The position numbers and the translations under genes are program-made. From Macrotis lagotis (lineage: Eukaryota > Chordata > Mammalia > Peramelemorphia > Peramelidae), in contig NC_133661.1 in the NCBI RefSeq assembly GCF_037893015.1, positions 187,386,809 to 187,450,808 on the forward strand: 64,000 nt of DNA, read 5' to 3'. Below, piece after piece: positions 24,246 through 34,158 of this stretch. Below the pieces are notes generated by a model. The model saw only the letters and a list, made by a program, of their open reading frames with translations, did not search any database and was not told the origin of the DNA. Each line of letters opens with the position of its first letter. The first letter of the stretch is position 1.

Positions 24246-25140
24246 GAAGCCTCTGAGGTGGCATGGTTGTGCAGGTGAAGTGAAGACAATATGCAAGAAA
24301 CCTAAGAATTATATGCAAGGAAGATAATGAATATGATGTAATGCAGTTATATGCCAAGGGGGTTCGGGTCAGGTACTATAAGGGTATTGAAGACCAGAGG
24401 CAAACAAGTTAAGAAGGTTATCAGAACAGAAAGGGATTGCTCTGACTTGGTCATTTGACTTCATTTGTTGTTCATTTATTCGGGAGTCATTCCTTGAGGC
24501 AAGCACTGATACAGGAGAGGATAGAGATATGGTTTGACTATAGCATTGGTAGGAAGAAAAGTCACCAGGATAATTTTTTTTAAATTTTTTGTACTGAGGA
24601 TTACAGTCAGGTTCCATATAACATGCACAAAAGGTGAGCTGCCCTGAAATCATGAATTCTTTCAATAGATTATGACTCTCCTGAAGGCTGCCAGTTTGAG
24701 CATTTGAGAATTGTTTTATTTCACAGACCCCCTTTTTACTTGTTGCTATGGAAAAAGTAACCATTGGGACTGAACAATTGAATCATGTTTTTCCTATAAC
24801 TTGGGTTCAGAGCACAACTATAAACTAGATACAACTGATCTGGAACTGAGAGCAGCTGGGGATACAACTGTATGACCGTTTAAATATTTTGTGATTTTAT
24901 TCCTTTTTATTGTTGCTTTTCTTATGAGTAAAAACTCATACTATAATATATGTATTTATTTATCTGGGTGGTTGACTTAATTAGGCCTTACTCAGATGAC
25001 CAAGACTCATGAAATCCAAGCAGTTAGTTCCATGGATGGGATCAGATTTTCCCAGTGAATGTGAGTTCGCTATTTTTAATGAGAAAAATCCACCCTAATG
25101 ACACTACCTAATTCAAGGATAGGAGTGTAACAATACTATT
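24246..25140. other. Unassigned segment with a 131-codon open frame
   Basis: The minus frame at 24369-24764 is open for 131 codons but shows no domain, signal or family motif that I recognise. The rest is featureless. It may be an old repeat or chance. Confidence 0.35.
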
Positions 25141-25144
25141 AAAG

Positions 25145-25500
25145 ATTTTATTTATTTTGTGTTTTATAATTTCCCCCTCTCCTTGCTTCCCTTCCCCCAC
25201 ACCCCCCACTGAAGACAGTCTGTTAGTCTTTACATCGTTTCCATGGTATACATTGATCTAAGTTGAATGTGATAAGAGAGAAATCACATCCTTAAAGAAG
25301 AAAAAGTATAAGAGACAGCAAAATTACATAATAAGATACCCCACCCCCCAAATTGAAGGTAATAGTCTTTGGTCTTAGTTCAAGGTCCACAATTCTTCCT
25401 CTGGATGCAGATGGTATTCTCCATTGCAGACAGCCCCACATTGTCCCCCCTGATTGTTGCACTGATGGAATGAGCAAGTCCATCAAGGTTGATCATCACC
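25145..25500 (-). repeat. L1 3' UTR fragment
   Basis: A C-rich tract (CCCTTCCCCCACACCCCCCA), CATTGATCTAAGTTGAATGTGATAAG and ATTCTTCCTCTGGATGCAG ... CATCAAGGTTGATCAT align in order with the 3' part of the L1 at 7260-7380. Confidence 0.6.
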
Positions 25501-26180
25501 CCATAATAATACTATTAAAAAGGATAAAACTGTAAATAGTTCAAGGTCTGAATGGATACTTTTTAAAGGAGGAATTCTAATTTATCTTCAATAATATGGA
25601 AATACTGTAAGTTACCAATAACTGGAGAAATGAAAATTAAATAAAATAACTGAGTTTCTACTTATCAGATTGACAAAGAAGACAAAAGAGGAAAATGACA
25701 AATGTTGCAGAGGTTGTGACAAACCTGCACAAAAGTTCATTGTTGGTGGAGTTGTGAATTGGTTCAGTCATTTTGGAAAGCAGAATGTTCAGAACTATGT
25801 TCAGAAAGTTACCAAACTGCATATCTTTTGACCCAGCTATGGAAATAATTGACTTATACACTTAAAGGAATCAAAGAAAGAGGAAAAGGATCTATATATA
25901 AATATTTCATGGGTGTCATAAATTGAAAACTAAAAAGTGTCCCTCTCTTAAGAAATGGTTAAACAATATTATTGGACCATAGAAATGATTCAGTGGATAA
26001 TTTTAGACAAAACTGGGAAAAGTTCTATGAACTGATATGCAGTGAAGGGAGCAGAACTGGAATAATTTTTATGATACCAATATAGGAAAAAACAACTTTC
26101 AAAAACTTTAGCACTCTGCTCAATGAAATAATAAATCATGAGTCCAAAAGAATGAAGAAGAAACATGCCACTCATTTTCT

Positions 26181-26340
26181 TTTTTCTTTCTTTTAGGTTT
26201 TTACAAGGCAAATGGAGTTAAGTGACTTGCCCAAGGCCACACAGCTAAGTAATTATTAAGTGTCTGAGGCCAGATTTGAACTCAAGTACTCCTGACTCTA
26301 GGACTGGTGCTCTATCCACTGCTACCACCTAGCCGCTCCC
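26181..26340 (-). repeat. WSINE1-type SINE (first of a tandem pair)
   Basis: Antisense copy inside L1, immediately followed by a second antisense copy. Confidence 0.9.
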
Positions 26341-26497
26341 AATTTTTTTTTTAAATTTTATTTTAAGGTAATGGGGTTAAATGACTTACCCAAAGTCACA
26401 CAGCTAGGCAGTTATTATGAGTCTGAGACCAGATTTGAACTCAGGTCCTCCTGACTCTAGGGCCAGTGCTCTATCCACTGTGTCACCTAGCTCCCCT
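26341..26497 (-). repeat. WSINE1-type SINE (second of a tandem pair)
   Basis: Antisense copy abutting the previous one; it probably inserted at the neighbouring T-rich end. Confidence 0.9.
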
Positions 26498-26983
26498 TGC
26501 CCCTCACTTTCTAAGAGGTGATAAAATGTAGAAAGAGACACAGTGATACATTTTTTTAAGCATGGCTTATGCGAGAGTTTGTTTTGCTGGATGACATAGA
26601 TATGTAATGAGGGATTTTACTTATTGGGATAGAGTGATAAGAAGCATATGATAATCAAAAAGTAGTAAAAAAAAATTTTTAAAAAGGAGAAAAAAGAATG
26701 AGTTTGGAGAAAGAAATTTCCAATTTTCTGGAAATCATAGAGAGCTTGACACTTCACCTGACTTCATAGTGCCTGCTTTTTTTTTTTTTTGGTGTGTGAA
26801 TAGAATCAGATTGGGAAGGCTAAAATGGATTAGAAGAAGTGGCACATATGTTACAATGATCAGTTTGTAAAATGAGGGATTTAAATGTTTTATGAGGTTC
26901 CTCTGGCCCTATGATCCTTTGATCATAGGAACTCTTAGGAGTTCCTTCTTTACTATTAGGACTACTCCATTTTTCAGAAGGAA

Positions 26984-27138
26984 TTTTTTTTAGGTATTTT
27001 TGCAAGGCAAATGGGGTTAAGTGGCTTGCCCAAGGCCACACAGCTAGGTAATTATTAAGTGTCTGAGACCGGATTTGAACCCAGGTACTCTCGACTCCAG
27101 GGCCAGTGCTTTATCCACTGTGCCACCTAGCCAGCCCT
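26984..27138 (-). repeat. WSINE1-type SINE
   Basis: Antisense copy; GGACTACTCCATTTT is duplicated at 26959-26973 and from 27139. Confidence 0.9.
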
Positions 27139-27153
27139 GGACTACTCCATTTT

Positions 27154-27540
27154 CAACACTGCCTATATTATAGGGTCATGGCATTACCCATGCGCAAACA
27201 ATCAACTATATTTTTTCCTCTGATATTCTTTTTGTATACTTGGTCTGCATATTAACTGGATTTTGCACTTCTTTCCATAACTCTGAGAAATATATAAAGT
27301 AAATGCAATTGAGTACTTAGGGACTAAAATTTTCTTCTAGGGGAAAAATACTAACTTCTTACATGACTTTGTAAAGGAAGAGGTATTTTCTCAATCCCAG
27401 AGAAAATTTGTCAGACCACATACTCCATTAGATACTAGAATAGATTAATTATTACATCAGTATTTTAAGAAGTTTTCCCAGGTGCGAAAACAAAGTTATG
27501 CAGTACAATTAATCTAAACTCTTTCTGAGTGTGAATGCAG
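27154..27540. other. Intergenic, nothing recognised
   Basis: AT-rich single-copy-looking DNA. Confidence 0.45.
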
Positions 27541-27558
27541 AAACAATAATCCATTGCC

Positions 27559-27711
27559 AGGGCAGCTAGGTGGCACAGTGGATAGGGCACTGGCCCTGGA
27601 GTCGGGAGTCACTGAGTTCAAATCCGGCCTCAGACACTTAATAATTACCTAGCTGTGTGGCCTTGGGCAAGCCACTTAACCCCATTGCCTTGCAAAAACC
27701 TAAAAAAACAA
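27559..27711 (+). repeat. WSINE1-type SINE, sense
   Basis: A well-kept sense copy from GGGCAGCTAGGTGGCACAGTGG to CCTTGCAAAAACCTAAAAAAAC. A perfect 18-bp target duplication AAACAATAATCCATTGCC lies at 27541-27558 and 27712-27729. Confidence 0.95.
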
Positions 27712-27729
27712 AAACAATAATCCATTGCC

Positions 27730-28521
27730 CTTTATTCAGTCTTTATCCTTGTTCACCTCTGCAACATTTTGACATTATGATATATTTTTTCCTTTGGTTT
27801 TTTGACATTGATTCCTCTAGGATCTCCTATTTTTTTTTCTGACTATCCTTTCTCTATCTCCTAATTTAGTTCCTCATTTCTTCTTCCTTTTATTTCTTCT
27901 GAAGTATAATGGTATCTTCAATGATCTGTCTGTTTTTATTCTTCCAGGGATCTCATGATTTAAGTTATCTGCTCTAAGGAGATGATTTCCAAACCTACAC
28001 ATTCAAGCCTTATCTCCATCTCCACTTAACTTCATTCCTGTTTTTCCAATGACATTTTACTTTTCCAACTGAAAAACCTGATAATGCTATAATGGAACCA
28101 TTATTAATAAGACTCAGGATCTCAGTTTATTTTTCCTTTTTTCCTTTTCCATATCCCTTACTTTCTAATTGGTGGTTGTCCTGTTGATTCTATTTCCCTT
28201 TCTATAGCATTCTTACTGATGTCACCCTAGTTCAAATCTATGTCTTCATTCCCTTATGGTGAGCAATTGTAATCACTTCTTTAATGTTTTCCTTTCCAGA
28301 ACTTTCTAATTTATCCCTCAAATTTTCCAAAAGCAGACAGTTTGAATATTATCCCCCATTTAGCTCATCCAGGTGTGTCCTACTTTTACTCCTCACCAGG
28401 GAACTATTTAACACTCCATCCTCAGACCAGGCAAGATAAGCCAATTGAACAATAATCAAAGACAATTTTAAAAGACTTAGAATGGAAAATATCATCCATA
28501 TTTAGAGAACAGACCAAAGTT
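27730..28521 (+). other. Intergenic with weak L2 traces
   Basis: TGATGTCACCCTAGTTCAAATCTATGTCTTCATTCCC near 28217-28255 resembles L2. Otherwise nothing is recognised. Confidence 0.35.
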
Positions 28522-28715
28522 TATTATCTTTAATTTTTTTAAATTTATTTTTATTCTCATTTTGTACAAATATTTTTTTACATTAATAAAATATTCTTGT
28601 TTACAAGTAAACAAAATACTCCCCCCCCCATGAATATAGATAGACTTGCTTAGGTGAAAAAAGTAAAGGGGAGAGAAAAAAAATTAAAATAAAGAAAATA
28701 ATAGTAATAATTGTA

Positions 28716-28855
28716 GGTATGGCCAGGTGGTGCACCAGCCCTGGAACCACGAGCACCCAAGTCCATATCCAACCTCGTAAACCCAACAATCACCCAGCCA
28801 TGTGACATGCAAGCCACCCGATCCCCACTGCCCTGCAAAAACCAAAAAGAAGAAA
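28716..28855 (+). repeat. SINE-like module 1 in HAL1-like copy A
   Basis: GTATGGCCAGGTGG ... ACCAGCCCTGGAACCACGAGCACC ... CATGCAAGCCACCCGATCCCCACTGCCCTGCAAAAACC is homologous to WSINE1 along its whole length but GC-richer. It lacks about 12 bases after the A box that copy B keeps. Confidence 0.75.
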
Positions 28856-28894
28856 AAAAAATACACAAAATAAAATAAAATAATAATAATAGTA

Positions 28895-29050
28895 GGGGTG
28901 GCTGGGTGGCAGACAGAGCATTGGCCCTTGAGCCAGGAGCACCTGGGTCCAAATCTGGCCCCAGACACCCAAAGATCACCCTGCTATGTGGCCCCAGGCA
29001 GGCCACCCAGCCCCACTTGCCCTGCACCCTCCCCCAAATAATACCAAAAA
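28895..29050 (+). repeat. SINE-like module 2 in HAL1-like copy A
   Basis: GGGGTGGCTGGGTGGCAGACAGAGC ... GTCCAAATCTGGCCCCAGACACCC ... CCACTTGCCCTGCACCCTC parallels WSINE1, with mainly T-to-C and A-to-G differences. Confidence 0.75.
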
Positions 29051-29237
29051 ATGTGCTTGAGTCTTTGTTCCAACACCAACAACTCTGTCACGGGTGGATC
29101 ACATTCTTTATGATAAGTCCATCACAAAAGTTACTTCCATATTTTTCCACCATTGCCATTGCTGATCGCAACTCCCTCCTTTCTTATTTCTCTACCATGT
29201 ACTATATTTTCTCTCTCCTTTTACTGTGACTCTGCTG

Positions 29238-29394
29238 TAGGGTAGCTGAGTGGCACAGCAGACAGATCCCTGGTCCTGGGGCCAAGAAGCCCTGAGCCCC
29301 CATACCACCCCTTAGGCCCAGCATCCACCTGGCCCTATGGTCCTGGGCAGGTCTTCCAATCCCAGCCCCTTGCAAGAAGTAAAAAAAGAAAATG
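29238..29394 (+). repeat. SINE-like module 3 in HAL1-like copy A
   Basis: TAGGGTAGCTGAGTGGCACAGCAGACAGATCCCTGGTCCTGG ... CCTATGGTCCTGGGCAGG ... CAGCCCCTTGCAAGAAGTAAAAAAAG. This is the most diverged module and has an A-rich tail. Confidence 0.65.
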
Positions 29395-29848
29395 TGTTGT
29401 ATCTGACCACTCTCCCCCCATGGTCCATCCTCCCCTCCTTTATTCACATCCCCATCCCTTCCTCCTGCTCCCCCCTCCTTCTTACTCCAGATGTCTATAC
29501 CCCATTGAGTATATATGCTGTTTTCTCTCCTAGCCATCTCTGATGAGAGCAAAGGTTCCCTCATTCCCCCTTGCCTCACCCCTTCCATATCATTGCAATA
29601 GCTCATTGTAATAAATCTTATTATGTGAAATATCTTGGACTATTCCCCCTCTCCTTTTTCTTTCTCCCATTCCATTTCCCCTTTTTTCTATTGACTCCAT
29701 TTTTACACCATATTTTATCTTCGAATTCAGCTTTCTCCTGTGCTTCAACTATAAAAGCTCCCTCTACCTGCTCTATTAACTGAGAAGGTTCATATAAATA
29801 TTATCAGTATCATTTTTCTATACATGCAGTTCAGCCTCATTAAGTCCC

Positions 29849-30964
29849 TCATATTTCCCCCCTCTCCTCTAATCTCCATGCTTCATCTGAGTCCTGTATC
29901 TGAAGATCAAACCTTCTGTTCAGCTCTGGCCATTCCAAAAGGAACATTTGAAATTCCCCTGGTTCATTGAAAGTCCATCTTTTTCCCTGGAAGAGGACAT
30001 TCAGCCTTGCTGGGTAGTTCATTCTTGGCTGCATTCTAAGCTCTTTTGCCTTCCGGTATATTGTATTCCAAGCCCTATGAGCTTCCAATGTAGTTGCTGC
30101 TAAGTCCTGTGTGATCCTGACTGCAGCTCCACAATATTTGAACTGTGTCCTTCTGGCTGCTTGTAATATTTTCTCTTTGACTTGGGAGTTCTGGAACTTG
30201 GCTATAATATTCCTAGGGGTTGGTTTTTTTGGGATCTCTTTCTCTGGGGGATCGGTGGATTCTCTCCATTTCTATTTTGCCCTCTGCTTCTAGGATATCA
30301 GGGCAATTTTCCTGTAGCAATTCTTTGAAAATGATGTCAAGGCTCTTTTCCTGATCATGACTTTCAAGTATTCCAATAATTTTTAAATTATCTTTCCTAA
30401 GTCTGTTTTCCATATCAGTTGTTTTTTTCAATGAGATATTTCACATTTTCTTCTAATTTTTCATTTTTTTTTTGTTTTGAAGTATTGATTCCTGATTGCT
30501 GGTAAATTCATCAATCTTCCTGAATTCTATTCTTTGTCTGAAGGATTTGTTCTCCTCAGAGAGTTTTCTTATCTCTTTTACCATCTGGCCCATTCTGCTT
30601 TCTAAAGCATTCTTCTCCTCAATAACTTTTTGAACTGTTTTATCCATTTGACCTAAGCTGGTTTTTAGCATGCTATTTTCTTCAGCATTTTTTTGGATTT
30701 CCTTGACTAAGCTGCTGACTTCATTTTCATGTTTTCCTGCATCTCTCTCCTTTCTTTTCCCAGTTTTTCTTCCAACTCCCTCACTTGATTTTCAAAGTCT
30801 TTTTTGAGCTCTGTCATAGTCTGAGCCCAATTTCTGTTTTTCTTGGAGTCTTTAGATGCAGGAGCTTGTGCTTCCTCATCTTCAGACTGAGTATTTTTAT
30901 CCTTCTTGGGCTCATTTGCAAAATATTTCTCAATAGTCTTCCTCTTATTTCTCTGCTTGTTCAT
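29849..30964 (-). pseudogene. L1 ORF1 in HAL1-like copy A, frame-broken
   Basis: The likely start is the M of MNKQRNKRKTIEKYFANEPK at 30964. A coiled-coil region follows (LEEKLGKERREMQ, then MLKTSLGQMDKTVQKVIEEKN), then the RRM-like domain (NLKIIGILESHDQEKSLDIIFKELLQENCPDILE) and the C-terminal domain (MQPRMNYPARLNVLFQGKRWTFNEPGEFQ). This is the standard L1 ORF1 order at about 370 codons. It is split over at least four frame segments, so it is not translated whole. The protein would be the RNA-binding trimer of the L1 particle. Confidence 0.85.
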
Positions 30965-31039
30965 TTTCCCAGCCTGGGCCTGGTTTTTGGGGTGCTTTCT
31001 GAGCTTTTGGGACACTCCCACAAGGGTCTCAGTGTGTGA

Positions 31040-31693
31040 GGCTTTGTCCTCCCTCCTGGTCTGTGAATGACCATAAGCACCCCCCTCTGCCACAGGGCCG
31101 AGGTGGGGGGGCCCTGTTGTTCTATGGAGGGCCTAGACTGCGATCAGGATCTGAATGTAGTCAGAGCCCCAGAGTCCTGTTCCAGAGGCAGAGGACAGAG
31201 CTCAGCAGTCCCTCTTCACTCCCCTCCCTGAGCTCAATGGGCTCATGCCCTGGGGGATCCTGTTTACCAGCTCCGCCTGCTTCTGTTTCCTGGATCAGGG
31301 CTGGCAGAAGACCATGCTGCTTGCTGTGTGCCCTGAGGGCTGGGCTCCATGTACTGGCTCTGGCAGAGGTCCCCCTGCTGTTCCTCCACTTTGTGCCCGG
31401 TGCTCCCCAGGGTGCAGCTCAGGAGACTCCCCCGCTGCTGTGAGCTGCAGCTCCCAGTGCCCTGGGGCTGCCTCCGGAAAGCTGAAGTCCCTTCTCTCTG
31501 GCAGGCTGCCCCTCCCACAGGGGAGCAGAGCCTTTCTGCTCTTTTCCAGGTTGCCTTGAATAGGAGAACTGCCTCATTGGGTCCTTTGTGGGTTCTGTCT
31601 CTCGAAAGTTTAGTTATAATCCTTAGCTTATGAGTTTTATCAGAGAACTCCTAAGACTTGATCCCTTCTTGTCGCCATCTTGGCCCCCGCCCC
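31040..31693 (-). promoter_or_regulatory. L1-type GC-rich 5' UTR/promoter of HAL1-like copy A
   Basis: The segment is markedly GC-rich compared with its surroundings. CCAAGATGGC (GCCATCTTGG on plus, 31674-31683) at the extreme 5' end matches the YY1 site that sets the start of mammalian L1 transcription. Open frames here are base-composition artefacts. Confidence 0.6.
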
Positions 31694-31839
31694 TATTATC
31701 TTTAATTTTTAAACATTGTCTTATATATTATATCTTTTTTCCTTCTAATGTTTTCTTTCTTCCATTTGGATTTGATTCTTCTTTCACAGCATGGTCAGTA
31801 GTAATCTATTGTTTAGCATGGTAATAAATATGGAACCTA

Positions 31840-31990
31840 TATCAGATTGCTTTCTGTCAGGGGGAAGGGGAAAGGAAGAGAGGGAGGGAGAAAAATGTAA
31901 AACTCAAAATCTTCCAAAAAAGATGACTGGTAAAAATTACTGTTGCATGTAGTTGGAAAAACAAATAAATAAAATATTTTTTTAAAAAAG
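31840..31990 (+). repeat. L1 LINE 3' end
   Basis: GGGGAAGGGGAAAGGAAGAGAGGGAGGG, AACTCAAAATCTTCC, GGTAAAAATTACTGTTGCATGTAG and a final AAATAAATAAAATATT form the purine-rich L1 3' UTR and tail. Confidence 0.65.
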
Positions 31991-32129
31991 TTAAATCAAC
32001 TGACCCGGGCCAGAGAAGGTTGGCACTCTTTAGGCAGCTTTTGCTCTAACAATAATACTCAGAATTCCTTTACCTCCAAGGTTTCCTTTCCTTGGAATTT
32101 AAGGTTTCAGCCAATCTGAAATCAATTGA

Positions 32130-32260
32130 CTTTTCATCCTTGTTTTTTATATTATCAGTATATTTCATAGTATTCTACCTAAAGTCTCATAATTTCTTAC
32201 CTGGATTACTCTAATAGCTCCCAACATATTTCCTGTTTCTAGACTTTTAACTTTTAAATC
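32130..32260 (+). repeat. L2-like fragment
   Basis: TAAAGTCTCATAATTTCTTACCTGGATTACTCTAATAGCTCCCAAC resembles the L2 'CCTGGACTATTGCAATAGCC' region; decayed. Confidence 0.4.
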
Positions 32261-32272
32261 TATTCTGGTTTT

Positions 32273-32404
32273 TGTTTTTTAGGTTTTTGCAAGGCAAACA
32301 GGGTTAAGTGACTTGCCCAAGGCTACACAGCTAGGTAATTATTAAGTGTCTGAGACTGGATTTGAACCCAGGTACTCCTGACCATCGCGCCATCTAGCCA
32401 CCCC
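32273..32404 (-). repeat. WSINE1-type SINE
   Basis: Antisense copy with target duplication CTATTCTGGTTTT at 32260-32272 and 32405-32417. It lacks the CTCCAGGGCCGGTGC segment. Confidence 0.9.
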
Positions 32405-32535
32405 TCTATTCTGGTTTTGCTTCTTAATAGCTGTGTAACTTTGGGTAAATCACTTAATGTTTTCAAGTTCCAGTCTCCATATATAAAATGAAAGAGTTAA
32501 ATTAGATAAGCTTTTCTGACTCTAAAGCTTTGCCC
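32405..32535 (+). repeat. MIR-like SINE fragment
   Basis: AGCTGTGTAACTTTGGGTAAATCACTTAATG and ATATAAAATGAAAGAGTTAAATTAGAT follow the sense MIR order. Confidence 0.55.
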
Positions 32536-32574
32536 TATAGTTCATTCTATATATGTCAGACTTTTGTTCCTGAA

Positions 32575-32875
32575 ACACCACTTTCATGATGTCACTTCTC
32601 TTATCAGGAACTTAAGATAACTTCCTAAATCAAAATGCCTTTGACTTTCAAGGTCCTCTATAATCTGATGTCACTTTACCTATTATCAACAATTTTCCAT
32701 TACTCCCTAACATGAGTTATTTGTTATAGAGAAGTTGATGTCCTCAGAGTCTCACAAATATGTAAGACTTGTTCTTATGTTGTTCCTATCATTATAAGTA
32801 CTTGGTTTACTCAGATCCTTTTCATTTCAAGGTTCAGCTCATCTCACCTTTCTTTTGACTTCCTCAATTATCTTA
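32575..32875 (+). repeat. L2 fragment, decayed
   Basis: CATGATGTCACTTCTCTTATCAGG, TTTGACTTTCAAGGTCCTCTATAATCTGATG and TTTCATTTCAAGGTTCAGCTCATCTCACC follow L2 sense order. Confidence 0.5.
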
Positions 32876-32924
32876 GTCTAAATTAAAATATTTATGATAC
32901 TTGTTTTGATGGTAGTAAATAATT

Positions 32925-33075
32925 GGATACTAAAAGGGTATCCTGTTAAGGAATGGCTAAAAACATTGTTTTATTTGAATATTAGGGAATATTTTTAGCC
33001 TAATAAAAATGATAAAATGAACAACTTTAGAGGAAATTGGGAAGGTTTTTAATGAATACTAATAGAAGTAATTTT
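32925..33075 (+). repeat. L1 ORF2 3' fragment
   Basis: CCTGTTAAGGAATGGCTAAAAACATTG, GAATATTAGGGAATATTTTTAGC and AGAGGAAATTGGGAAGG parallel the L1 3' region also seen at 44400-44600. Confidence 0.5.
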
Positions 33076-33540
33076 ATAATCTTATAATGTTATGTTTTAT
33101 TCTATGCAAGTTAGATTGTAAGTCTATACTGGCATATATTATACTCTATTTTCTCTGTGTGGTTGGTGGAAGGAATCCTACATTATTTACAAAACTATAA
33201 CTAGAACAGCCAGAACCTGGGGTGCTACCATACTTCTTCCCTGAAGTGGTCCAGGGACCACTTTGCCTTTACTTTTTTCTTTGTGGTGGCCTGATCATGG
33301 TTTGGCAGAAAGTTGAGAGGAAAAATGTCAATATTTTGTGGGGTGGGGAAGAGAAGGCAATCTTAGAGAAGGCAAAAGAATGATTAAGAGAGTCTCAGAG
33401 ACTGGATCATTCCATTTCCTGATATGACTATCCTATGACCAAACTGTCCTTAATGTGTGCTCAACCCTTTTTATTGTTGCTTCTTTCTTCAGATTGTGCC
33501 ACTACAGTTCGCTTCTACAAATTTTTTTTTGTCTCAGGTG
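33076..33540. other. Intergenic, nothing recognised
   Basis: Unique-looking DNA downstream of the OR11H4-like gene. Confidence 0.45.
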
Positions 33541-33568
33541 AAAAATTCCTAATGATAAATTATAGTCC

Positions 33569-33570
<2 letters not shown>

Positions 33571-33631
<61 letters not shown>
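33571..33631. repeat. (TA)n microsatellite
   Basis: About 30 TA units, followed by a short sense MIR-like piece (CATCTGTAAAATGAGTG) to about 33720. Confidence 0.97.
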
Positions 33632-33632
<1 letters not shown>

Positions 33633-33719
33633 CCTTATCTTTCTGGACCTTAGATTGCTCATCTGTAAAATGAGTGTCTTGGGTGAAATAATTGTGACAA
33701 TTCTTTCCAGATATTATAA

Positions 33720-34158
33720 TCTCTAATATCTACTGAATGATTACCTCATTTAAGGAGTAAAGTATTGGTGTTTTCAAGAAAATGGTTGTTTGATATTTTT
33801 AATTTTGAAAATTATACATCCTAGAATCAATCGTTTGGGAAACATAGGGTACATATAACAGCAATAAAGATTCATAGCAATCAATCAACAAGCATTTATT
33901 AAGCAATACATTAGTTCTATTCTGTCTCCCCACTGATGCCATTCATATTTGAAGAATATTTGTAACATTGGATGTTGAAATTCTGTATGTTGAGATTTAG
34001 ATTAAGGTAGGAAAGGATTTAAAGGGGAGTGTTATCTCAGAGCTCAGTCCTTGTCTTTAAAGTGAAAATTGGAACAGTATTAGAAAAAAGTAATAATTTT
34101 CCTAATTGATTTCATTGGAAAATTAAGGCATAGAGTTTCTTAGTCAAATAAAGGCTAC
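33720..34158. other. 3' flank of OR11H4-like gene
   Basis: Contains a short old-repeat phrase AATCAATCAACAAGCATTTATTAAGC near 33879-33904. A clear polyadenylation signal for the receptor was not pinned down. Confidence 0.4.

Larger units (their letters stand above)
25590..26700 (+). repeat. L1 LINE 3' fragment, split by two SINEs
   Basis: Sense order of the marsupial L1 3' region: ATCAGATTGACAAAGAAGAC, GTTGGTGGAGTTGTGAATTGGTTCA, TTTTGACCCAGCTATGG, GTCCCTCTCTTAAGAAATGGTTAAACAAT and GATATGCAGTGAAGGGAGCAGAACTGG. Confidence 0.75.
28539..31693 (-). mobile_element. HAL1-like ORF1-only L1 derivative, copy A
   Basis: Read on the minus strand it starts with GGGGCGGGGGCCAAGATGGC (L1 5' end with a YY1-type site), then a GC-rich 5' UTR to about 31000, ORF1 (about 30964-29849), a pyrimidine-rich spacer, three SINE-like modules lying antisense to ORF1, and an A/T-rich 3' end. 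No ORF2 endonuclease or reverse transcriptase is present, so it is a half-L1 (HAL1-like) element that would need L1 enzymes in trans. A 17-bp target duplication TATTATCTTTAATTTTT (28522-28538 and 31694-31710) shows insertion as this 3.15-kb unit. Copy B at 49146-52356 matches end to end. HAL1 elements are known in mammals; whether this subfamily is catalogued I cannot tell. Confidence 0.8.

Noticed and set aside
28650-29606. Overlapping open frames of 60-134 codons on both strands
   Set aside because: They are translations of the SINE-like modules and GC-rich spacer of the HAL1-like element, repeated at 49166-50252. No protein family fits.
31036-31633. Several overlapping 84-135 codon frames on both strands
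   Set aside because: They fall in the GC-rich L1 5' UTR of HAL1-like copy A, where stops are rare; the same artefact recurs at 51728-52153 in copy B.
1-34158. Possible TTC5 exons downstream of the OR11H4-like gene
   Set aside because: Expected from human synteny on the plus strand, but no exon-like TPR coding sequence was seen. It probably lies beyond the window.
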